A stretch of 64,000 nucleotides of DNA, taken from Rosistilla oblonga (GTDB lineage: Bacteria; Planctomycetota; Planctomycetia; Pirellulales; Pirellulaceae). The notes under the pieces were generated by a model. The model was not told the origin of the DNA. It searched no databases and was given only the letters and a program-made list of their open reading frames with translations. Location of the stretch: the NCBI RefSeq assembly GCF_007751715.1, contig NZ_CP036292.1, positions 6,579,339 through 6,643,338 on the forward strand. The letters are read 5' to 3'. This document shows positions 56,803-64,000 of this stretch, in pieces; within the stretch, counting starts at the first letter, position 1, and each line of letters begins with the position of its first letter. Made by a program: the position numbers and the translations under genes.

Positions 56803-59748
56803 ATGCAAACCACTGTTAAGTCACCCGTAAATGATTCCACCGGCAACCTGTTGGACTTCGCCGACGGATTTGTGCGACGTCACATCGGCCCGTCGGACAC
56901 TCACATCCAACAGATGCTGGAACTGCTGGGCTTCGATTCGCTGGATCAGTTCTCCGACGCGTTGGTTCCCGAGGACATTCGGTTGAGCCAACCTCTGGAC
57001 ATTCCGTCGGCTCGCGGCGAGCACGAGTTCTTGGGTGCGTTGCGGGTGATCGCCGAAAAGAACAAGGTCTACCGTTCGTGCATCGGTATGGGTTACACGG
57101 GGACCGTTACGCCGCCGGTGATCCTACGGAACGTGCTCGAGAATCCGGGTTGGTACACGCAGTACACTCCCTACCAAGCGGAGATCGCTCAGGGACGGCT
57201 CGAAGCGCTGCTGAACTTTCAAACGATGATCGCCGACTTAACCGGCTTGCCTTTGGCGGGAGCAAGCTTGTTGGACGAAGCGACCGCGGCAGCCGAAGCG
57301 ATGTGCATGTGCGTGGCGATTGCTCGCGACAAGAAACGCGGCTTCTGGGCGTCGGACGACTGCCATCCGCAGACGCTGGAACTGCTGCAAACGCGAGCCG
57401 ACGGATTGGGGATCGACCTGAAGGTCGGCCCGATCGAAGAGATCGACTTCAACCACGGCCAAGGAGGACTCGGCGGGTTGTTGGTTCAATATCCAACCAC
57501 CGATGGTCGGATCGAAGACTATGCCGCGTTGACAGCGCGAGCGGCCGAAAACGGTTGCTTGGTCGTCGCGTCGGCCGATCTATTGGCCCTGACCGTGCTG
57601 ACGCCACCGGGTGAATGGGGAGCGGATATCTGCGTCGGCAGCGCCCAGCGATTTGGCGTTCCGATGGGCTTGGGCGGACCACACGCCGCCTTCATTTCGA
57701 CCCACGAAGCCCATGTCCGCAAGCTTCCCGGGCGGATCATCGGCGTCTCGAAGGATCGCCAAGGCAACCGCGCGTTGCGGATGGCGATCCAAACGCGAGA
57801 ACAACACATCCGCCGCGACAAGGCGACCAGCAACATCTGCACGGCGCAAGCGCTGCTGGCGATCATCAGTTCGTTTTACGGAGTCTATCACGGGCCGCGC
57901 GGCTTAAAACAGATCGCCGACCGAACGCATGCCTTCACGTGTGCGTTGCTGAAGGGACTCGAGCGACTGGGGCACTCGCGAACCAGCGACACACCCTTTT
58001 TCGACACGATCCGGATCCGGTTGGGCAAAGGGCGTGCGAGCGCGACGCGTCAGGTTGTCGATGCAGCGCTGGAACGTCAGATCAATCTTCGCGAATACGC
58101 CGACGGCACGTTGGGCGTGACGTTGGACGAAACCGCCGACGCGGCGTTGGTCGCCGATCTGTTGGCCGCTTTCAACTTTGGCCACTACACCGGGTTCGAT
58201 ATCGACGATCTGCTGGCCGAAGCGGAAGCCGACGGCATGCTGTCGCATGGTGCACTGGTGCGGACCAGCGAATACATGACGCACCCGATCTTCAACGAAC
58301 ACCACAGCGAAACGCAAATGCTGCGTTACATCTACAAACTGATGCAACGCGATCTCTCGTTGGCACACAGCATGATCCCGCTCGGTTCGTGCACGATGAA
58401 GTTGAACGCGACAAGCGAGATGCTGCCGGTGACCTGGGCCGAATTTGGGCAACTGCATCCGTTTGCTCCCGACACGCAGTGGCGCGGCTACACACAGATG
58501 TTCCGCGAACTGGAAAGCTGGTTGTGCGAAGTGACCGGATTTTCGGCGGTCAGCCTGCAACCCAACGCCGGTGCTCAAGGCGAATACGCCGGGCTGTTGG
58601 TGATCCGGGCGTACCACGAACACAACGCCGTCGGCGAGAACAAGCGGAACGTCTGCCTGATCCCCACCTCGGCTCACGGCACCAACCCGGCGTCGGCGGT
58701 GATGGCGGGAATGCATGTTGTGCCGGTCGCTTGCGACGCCAACGGCAACATCGACATGAACGACCTGAAAGCGAAAGCTGCCGATCATGCCGAGACGCTG
58801 TCGGCACTGATGGTCACCTACCCATCGACGCACGGCGTTTTCGAATCGACGATCCGCGAAGTTTGCGACGTGATCCACCGTCACGGCGGACAGGTCTATA
58901 TGGACGGTGCCAACATGAACGCACAAGTCGGACTGACCAGCCCGGCAACGTGTGGCGCCGATGTCTGCCACTTGAACCTGCACAAGACGTTCTGCATCCC
59001 GCACGGCGGTGGCGGCCCCGGAATGGGACCGATCGGCGTGGCAGAGCAATTGGTGCCGTTCCTGCCCGGCCACAGTGTCGCTCGTCCCGACACGGCGGGT
59101 GAGTTTGCGATCGGTGCCGTCTCGGCGGCTCCTTACGGCAGCCCCAGCATCCTGACGATCAGCTACGTCTACATCGCGTTGATGGGTGCCGAGGGACTGA
59201 AGCGAGCGACGCAGGTCGCGCTGCTAAACGCCAACTACATGGCCCGTCGACTTTCCGATAAATTCGACATCCTGTACACCGACAAAAACGGAAACGTCGC
59301 CCACGAGTTCATCGTCGATTGTCGCGAGTTCGACAAATCGGTGCACATCAGCATCGACGATATCGCCAAGCGTCTGATGGACTACGGATTCCATAGCCCG
59401 ACGATGTCATTTCCCGTTCCGGGAACGTTGATGATCGAACCGACCGAAAGCGAACCGAAGGCGGAACTGGATCGGTTCTGCGAGGCGATGCTGGCGATCC
59501 GCGAAGAGATCGCAGCCATCGAGCGGGGCGAGAGCGATGCGGAGAACAATCCGCTGAAGAACGCACCGCACACGATGCAGATGATCGGCGGCGACCAATG
59601 GCCACATCCGTACGGTCGCGAACAAGCGGCGTGGCCCAAGGCGTGGCTGCGGGATGCGAAATTCTGGCCGACCGTGGGGCGAATCGATCACGCCTATGGC
59701 GACCGCAACCTGATCTGCTCCTGCCCGCCGATGGAAGAGTACCAATAG
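56803..59748 (+). CDS. gcvP: Glycine dehydrogenase (decarboxylating), single-chain P protein
   Basis: 981 aa, PLP-dependent P protein of the glycine cleavage system: removes CO2 from glycine and passes aminomethyl to lipoylated H protein. The two fused halves are present: [37 protein letters not shown] in the first half, and [41 protein letters not shown] with the PLP-binding Lys in the second. AGGA stands six bases before the ATG at 56803; the ATG at 56800 is too close to it. gcvT and gcvH are not here, and no glycine riboswitch was recognised in the leader. It could use the lipoylation of the gene at 26812. Confidence 0.95.
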   Translation: MQTTVKSPVNDSTGNLLDFADGFVRRHIGPSDTHIQQMLELLGFDSLDQFSDALVPEDIRLSQPLDIPSARGEHEFLGALRVIAEKNKVYRSCIGMGYTGTVTPPVILRNVLENPGWYTQYTPYQAEIAQGRLEALLNFQTMIADLTGLPLAGASLLDEATAAAEAMCMCVAIARDKKRGFWASDDCHPQTLELLQTRADGLGIDLKVGPIEEIDFNHGQGGLGGLLVQYPTTDGRIEDYAALTARAAENGCLVVASADLLALTVLTPPGEWGADICVGSAQRFGVPMGLGGPHAAFISTHEAHVRKLPGRIIGVSKDRQGNRALRMAIQTREQHIRRDKATSNICTAQALLAIISSFYGVYHGPRGLKQIADRTHAFTCALLKGLERLGHSRTSDTPFFDTIRIRLGKGRASATRQVVDAALERQINLREYADGTLGVTLDETADAALVADLLAAFNFGHYTGFDIDDLLAEAEADGMLSHGALVRTSEYMTHPIFNEHHSETQMLRYIYKLMQRDLSLAHSMIPLGSCTMKLNATSEMLPVTWAEFGQLHPFAPDTQWRGYTQMFRELESWLCEVTGFSAVSLQPNAGAQGEYAGLLVIRAYHEHNAVGENKRNVCLIPTSAHGTNPASAVMAGMHVVPVACDANGNIDMNDLKAKAADHAETLSALMVTYPSTHGVFESTIREVCDVIHRHGGQVYMDGANMNAQVGLTSPATCGADVCHLNLHKTFCIPHGGGGPGMGPIGVAEQLVPFLPGHSVARPDTAGEFAIGAVSAAPYGSPSILTISYVYIALMGAEGLKRATQVALLNANYMARRLSDKFDILYTDKNGNVAHEFIVDCREFDKSVHISIDDIAKRLMDYGFHSPTMSFPVPGTLMIEPTESEPKAELDRFCEAMLAIREEIAAIERGESDAENNPLKNAPHTMQMIGGDQWPHPYGREQAAWPKAWLRDAKFWPTVGRIDHAYGDRNLICSCPPMEEYQ

Positions 59749-60046
59749 CGGTTGCGGTCCCCCTCCCCATCGGCTGTAGCGTGCGGTTGTGCAGCAAAAA
59801 GTTGGATTGTGAGGGGGACAAGTCATTCTGAATGACAATTTCTTGATTATCCTTGACAAACCCCAGCCGATTTTATTGGTCGGTGGGGGTTCTTGTGTGC
59901 AAGAATTACTAGCCACAGCGACCGCACGACGCGGTTGGTTGCGGCAAGCCGCTAACTTCGGTTAGGCGACTGACTTGCGCACCCACGCTCACCTCAAGGA
60001 TCTCTGTCGGCCTTGCGTTGCGATCCGGCAAGGAGTTTTCATTATT
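59749..60046. other. Spacer after gcvP with possible terminator
   Basis: About 300 bases. A stem of CCCCxGCCGA type (about 59860-59870 with 59880-59889) lies over an A/T loop but is followed by a mixed rather than pure T-tract; a short hairpin (59822-59836) is just upstream. These may end gcvP transcripts. The promoter of the next gene is presumably in the second half. AAGGAG at 60030-60035 is its ribosome site. Confidence 0.4.
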
Positions 60047-61450
60047 ATGGCTACCGTTGAACAATCGCCGCCGCCGGTCAAAGTCCGTCCGCCGCGAACT
60101 CTGCCGCTTAATCTGACTCCGTTCGAAGACTACATGATCTGGGACGATCGGCCCGAATATCCGATGACCTTCGTGGTTCAGATGGAATTCGCTGGAACGA
60201 TCGACCGCGAGGCGATCGAAGCGGCATTGCCCGAAGCTCTGGAACGCCATCCGCTGCTGCAAGCCATCGTGCAACCAGCCAAAGGAAATCGCGACTGCTG
60301 GGTCAACGCGCCGCAGCCGGAGATCGCGATCGACTGGGCCGACCTGGCCAAACCGATCGATCTGCCAGCCGGGGAAGCGATCGATTTGCGGCAAGACGTG
60401 GGACTGCGGATCTGGATTCGCAGCGACGAGAACCAAGCGACCATCACGACTCAGTTCCATCACGCCACATGCGATGGCATCGGCGCGTATCAGTTCCTCG
60501 GCGACTGGCTGTGGTTCTATGCGTCGCACGTCGGCCAACCGATCGACGAACCGCTACCGCCACTGGATGTCAAAGCGCTGCGTCAGCGGAACCGGAACAG
60601 TTTTGATGTCGAAAACTATCGCCTGCCCGATGGCAAACTGGACACCGCCGAAACGAAAGCTCTCGGCTGGCAATGCATAACCGGCGTGCAAGCTCTCGCT
60701 AAACCGCGGGCGATGCAGCCGGAAGAGAATCCCCGTGCCCTATTCCCCGGATTGTGTGGGTTTGAGTTCGACAAAAAGGTCTACAAAGATCTCCGCCACG
60801 TTGCCGAGCGACGCGGGCAATCGACTAACGAATTGTTGATCGAACGATTGTTGGTCACGCTGCGCCAGTGGAACCAGATGCAAGGGGATCGAGGCCGCCG
60901 CGATCTGTGCATCATGATGCCGATGGATCTGCGCGAGATCGAGAGCCGGATGGCGACGGCTGCGAATCTAGTTACCTACGCTCTGATCCGACGCAAACAA
61001 TCCGAGTGCACCGAATCCGAAGCGTTGATCGATTCGATTCGCCAAGAGATGGTGATGCTAAAGCGGAACCGGCTACGGACGCCGTTCATGAGCATGATCG
61101 CCCACATGCAGCGTTATCCGACCTGGCTGAAACGCTGGCTCAGTTCGCGGCGGTGCATGGCGACGGCGATCCTATCGAACACCGGCGACCCGACCAAACG
61201 CTTTAGCGTCGCGTTCCCACGCGTCAAAGGACTGCTGCAAGCGGGCAACCTGTCGATGACCGACATCGTTGGGGTGCCGCCGATGCGATCGGGCACGCGG
61301 CTGACGATTTCGATCTTCACCTACCGCCGCGTGCTGAAGATCTGCATGCGTTGCGATTCGCACCTCTATTCGACGGCGCAAACCGAAGCCTTGTCGAACG
61401 AATATCGAGCGTCGATCCAACGACTGCTGGACGCACCGGTGGAAGCTTAG
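60047..61450 (+). CDS. Condensation-domain (CoA-dependent acyltransferase-like) protein
   Basis: 467 aa, start ATG 60047. The fold is that of nonribosomal-peptide condensation domains and wax ester synthases, with the HHxxxDG motif intact in FHHATCDGIGAY. Other typical points are LPEALERHPLLQAIVQ and DLCIMMPMDLRE. Stand-alone members of this superfamily transfer acyl groups to alcohols or amines, for example in surface lipids or glycolipids. It is shorter than a full NRPS module and has no carrier domain nearby. Donor and acceptor are unknown. Confidence 0.8.
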   Translation: MATVEQSPPPVKVRPPRTLPLNLTPFEDYMIWDDRPEYPMTFVVQMEFAGTIDREAIEAALPEALERHPLLQAIVQPAKGNRDCWVNAPQPEIAIDWADLAKPIDLPAGEAIDLRQDVGLRIWIRSDENQATITTQFHHATCDGIGAYQFLGDWLWFYASHVGQPIDEPLPPLDVKALRQRNRNSFDVENYRLPDGKLDTAETKALGWQCITGVQALAKPRAMQPEENPRALFPGLCGFEFDKKVYKDLRHVAERRGQSTNELLIERLLVTLRQWNQMQGDRGRRDLCIMMPMDLREIESRMATAANLVTYALIRRKQSECTESEALIDSIRQEMVMLKRNRLRTPFMSMIAHMQRYPTWLKRWLSSRRCMATAILSNTGDPTKRFSVAFPRVKGLLQAGNLSMTDIVGVPPMRSGTRLTISIFTYRRVLKICMRCDSHLYSTAQTEALSNEYRASIQRLLDAPVEA

Positions 61451-61582
61451 CCGCCGCCAAACATCCCACGCGTCGGCAATTGCGATTTAGTTGCTAAAAT
61501 GCAGCGGTAGCAATTCTCCGCCACGCGACCGCTTGAGCTCCATCGGGTGCCAAGCGATCTTTCCAATACGGGATGTAAGGAT

Positions 61583-64000
61583 ATGGATTCGATGCCCTCG
61601 CCGACAACGGCTACGGTTTCGCTGACCCCAGGCCGATTTGTAGGCAAAAGTTTTCGACACCATTGGCGTATCAGCGCCGCGGTCGCGCTAGGCGTTGCCG
61701 CTGCCACCGCTGTGGTCACGGGAGCTCTATTGGTCGGCGATTCGATGCGGGGCAGCTTGCGTGAACTGACGATCGAACGCCTCGGTTCGATCGACTATGT
61801 CCTCTATCCGGGCCAATTTTTCCGAGCCGCCGCCGTCGATCCGCTCCGCAGCGACAGCGACCAACCGTTGGTCGACCGCGCGGTCCCGGCGATCTTATTT
61901 TCGCAAGCTGTCGTGGAGACCGATCGGGCAGCCAGCGACGTCGTTCGCCGCGCCGGATCGATCCAAGTGATCGCAGCCGATGCGGAGTTCTGGGATCTCG
62001 ATGTCGAAGGAGTCCGCCCCGACGTGATCCCTGCGGGGGACCAAGTGGTTCTGAACGCATCGGCCGCGGCGGAGTTGCAAGTCGACGTCGGCGATCTGGT
62101 GACGGTTCGACTGCCTGTGGAACAGGCGGTGCCGGCGGACAGTCCGCTGGGACGCCGCGAGAGTGAAAGCGAAGGCTTGCCGCGATTGGAAGTCGTCTCG
62201 ATCGTTCCCGATCGCGGGCTGGGACGCTTCAGCCTGCAGCCCAGCCAACAGCAACCGCTGGCGGCGTTCCTGCCGTTGGAATTGGTGCAAGATTCGTTGG
62301 ATCGCGAGGGAGAAGCAAACGTGGTCTTCATCGATGCCGCCGGGACGCAGGCGTTGCAACTGGAGTCGGCTCGCGCGCAAGCCGACCAGATCGCCGCGGC
62401 GATGGCGTTGGAACTGAGCGACTATGGATTGAAGATCGAAGAGATTCGGCAGATCTTCACCGACGCCGAGGGCAACGAAAAAGAGGTCTTCGATTATTAC
62501 AGCCTGACCAGCGACCGATTGCTGCTGCCGACCGCGATCGCCGAAAGTGTCCGCGAGGAGTTGCCGGGAGCGACCGAGCCGGTGATGACTTACCTGGCCA
62601 ACGCGATTGACCGGATCGACGATGCCGACCAGACCGCCGCATCGGTTCCCTATTCGATCATCACGGCGATCGATTCGAGCGACGCGATGCCGCTGGAATT
62701 TGGCGACTACGATCCCAACGATCTCAGTTTGCCGGTGCCCGTCGTGATCAACGACTGGACCGCGGAACAACTGAAGGCCGCGGTGGGAGACAAGATTCGG
62801 ATCTTCTACTTCGACCCCGAGACCTCGTCGGGCAAAGAGGTCGAGCAATCGTTCGACGCGGTCGTCAGCGGGATCGTGCCGATCACCGAGCCGCAGACGA
62901 AATACCGCCGGGGACGGCCACCGAAGTTCGACGAAGCCCCCACGGTCTATAACGATCCCGGGCTGACACCGACCGTGCCGGGAGTGACCGATCAAGATTC
63001 GATCGACGATTGGGACCTGCCGTTCAAACTGGAACGGCCGCGATCGAAGGAGGACGATCTGTACTGGGACTACTATCGCTTGACCCCCAAGGCCTTCATT
63101 CCGCTCACCGCCGGGCAGCGATTGTTTGGCAGCCGGTTCGGCGATCTGACCAGTCTGAAGATTCGCAAGTCGGCGGTTGCCGACGTCGATGCGTTGCAAA
63201 CTCTGGTCACCGAAGTCGCCGACAAGGATCGCAACCAGATCGGTTTCGCCGTGATGCCGACGCGGGCGCTGCAGTTGGCGGCGTCCAAGGGAACGACGCC
63301 ATTCGACGCACTGTTCGTATCGCTCAGCTTCTTCGTGATCGTCGCGGCGTTGATGTTGGTCGCGCTGCTGTTTCGGTTGGGGATGGAACAACGGGCCAGC
63401 GAATACGGAACGCTGATGGCCGTTGGGCTGTCGGGCCGCCTGGTCGCCGGAATGGCGCTGCGCGAAGGAATCCTCGTCTCATTGATCGGTTCGGTGCTGG
63501 GGGTTGTCGGCGGGATCGGTTACGCGTGGCTGGTACTGTACGCGCTGCGGAACTGGTGGGTCGGGGCGGTGACCGTTCCGTTTCTGCGATTCCATTGGTC
63601 GCCGGTCAGCCTGATCGTTGGGATCGTGGCGGGGACGGCGATGGCGGCGGTCACGATTTGGTGGACCAGCCGACGGCTGCGCTCCAGCAAGGTATCAAGC
63701 TTGGTCGGCGGACATATCGACGAACTGCGGACCGAAAGCGGCCAGCGGCGGCGAAGTTGGGCGGGCCCCGTGGCGATCGGATGTTTTGTCGTGGCGATTC
63801 TGACCAGCCTCAGCGCCGTCTGGCTGGGCGGACAAGCTCAAGCCGGCGCCTTCGTCGGTGGCGGGATGTTGCTGTTGGCAGCGATCGTGCTGGCGGTTTT
63901 CCATCGATTGACAAACACCAAGCCGCGACATGTGGTAAACCACAGCTACAGCCTGTTCCGGATGGCGATGCAAAGCGCTCGACGCAATCCGTTGCGCAGC
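61583..64000 (+). CDS. FtsX/MacB-like ABC transporter permease, 3' part beyond window
   Basis: 806 codons seen, no stop before the window end. AAGGA lies just before the ATG (61583); a second in-frame ATG at 61592 has better spacing. An N-terminal transmembrane segment (ISAAVALGVAAATAVVTGALL) follows a basic start; about 400 residues of a periplasmic MacB-like region come next; an FtsX domain with several helices starts near 575 (FVSLSFFVIVAALMLVALL and GILVSLIGSVLGVVGG). By family it is part of a lipoprotein- or lipid-exporting or mechanotransmitting ABC transporter; the ATPase gene is probably downstream. Confidence 0.82.
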   Translation, partial: MDSMPSPTTATVSLTPGRFVGKSFRHHWRISAAVALGVAAATAVVTGALLVGDSMRGSLRELTIERLGSIDYVLYPGQFFRAAAVDPLRSDSDQPLVDRAVPAILFSQAVVETDRAASDVVRRAGSIQVIAADAEFWDLDVEGVRPDVIPAGDQVVLNASAAAELQVDVGDLVTVRLPVEQAVPADSPLGRRESESEGLPRLEVVSIVPDRGLGRFSLQPSQQQPLAAFLPLELVQDSLDREGEANVVFIDAAGTQALQLESARAQADQIAAAMALELSDYGLKIEEIRQIFTDAEGNEKEVFDYYSLTSDRLLLPTAIAESVREELPGATEPVMTYLANAIDRIDDADQTAASVPYSIITAIDSSDAMPLEFGDYDPNDLSLPVPVVINDWTAEQLKAAVGDKIRIFYFDPETSSGKEVEQSFDAVVSGIVPITEPQTKYRRGRPPKFDEAPTVYNDPGLTPTVPGVTDQDSIDDWDLPFKLERPRSKEDDLYWDYYRLTPKAFIPLTAGQRLFGSRFGDLTSLKIRKSAVADVDALQTLVTEVADKDRNQIGFAVMPTRALQLAASKGTTPFDALFVSLSFFVIVAALMLVALLFRLGMEQRASEYGTLMAVGLSGRLVAGMALREGILVSLIGSVLGVVGGIGYAWLVLYALRNWWVGAVTVPFLRFHWSPVSLIVGIVAGTAMAAVTIWWTSRRLRSSKVSSLVGGHIDELRTESGQRRRSWAGPVAIGCFVVAILTSLSAVWLGGQAQAGAFVGGGMLLLAAIVLAVFHRLTNTKPRHVVNHSYSLFRMAMQSARRNPLRS

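Overview
The window is chromosomal DNA of a planctomycete, most likely from the Rhodopirellula/Rosistilla/Blastopirellula side of the Pirellulales. The main evidence is a DUF1559 pseudopilin-like protein with the typical planctomycetal N-terminus, a tyrosine/threonine/valine-rich (YTV-type) envelope protein, a Gly-Met repeat secreted protein, a large multi-heme c-type cytochrome next to an NHL-repeat Tat lipoprotein, a mitochondrial-type EF-G, and many divergent or isolated genes with loose operon structure. This is inference from family content; no rRNA or tRNA gene was seen.

Layout. 0-9 kb: a compact chemosensory operon (hybrid CheA, CheW, a transmembrane chemoreceptor, CheB, CheR) that ends in an unassigned membrane protein whose N-terminus resembles the CheY-binding motif of FliM. 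9-9.9 kb: a structured, apparently non-coding spacer holding an interrupted coding-like frame. 9.9-14.7 kb (minus strand): Gly-Met protein, penta-heme cytochrome, NHL lipoprotein. 14.8-19.3 kb: a Sua5 + arginine-phosphatase-like fusion with rpiB, a small YjfB motility protein, then a small protein, a TatD-type hydrolase and pdxA in tight succession. 19.4-22.2 kb: degenerate HD-GYP protein, WecG/TagA glycosyltransferase, Cys-rich secreted protein. 22.9-27.5 kb: EF-G, a eukaryotic-type UDP-HexNAc pyrophosphorylase fused to DUF2007, a lipoate ligase-like protein. 27.9-34.6 kb: envelope proteins, with an intact IS4-family element between them.

34.7-40.6 kb is an osmoregulated periplasmic glucan (OPG) locus: opgG and a GH144-type glucanase on one strand, and a small protein plus opgH on the other. 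40.8-45.6 kb: Ser/Thr kinase with a coiled-coil tail, a HEAT-like secreted protein and an alternative GlmU-type enzyme. 45.6-51.5 kb: a TetR regulator, a membrane-fusion protein and an RND pump transcribed together from a promoter with two identical-class palindromes; the regulator probably starts at ATT. 51.7-64 kb: YjaB-like acetyltransferase, thioredoxin-like protein, quinone oxidoreductase, an orphan DUF5682 protein, gcvP, a condensation-domain protein, and the first 806 codons of an FtsX-type ABC permease cut by the window edge.

The most promising targets for new biology are the chemosensory operon with a membrane-spanning FliM-motif protein as possible output, the planctomycetal OPG locus in which OpgH lacks the long N-terminal domain known from E. 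coli, and the Sua5-arginine phosphatase fusion.
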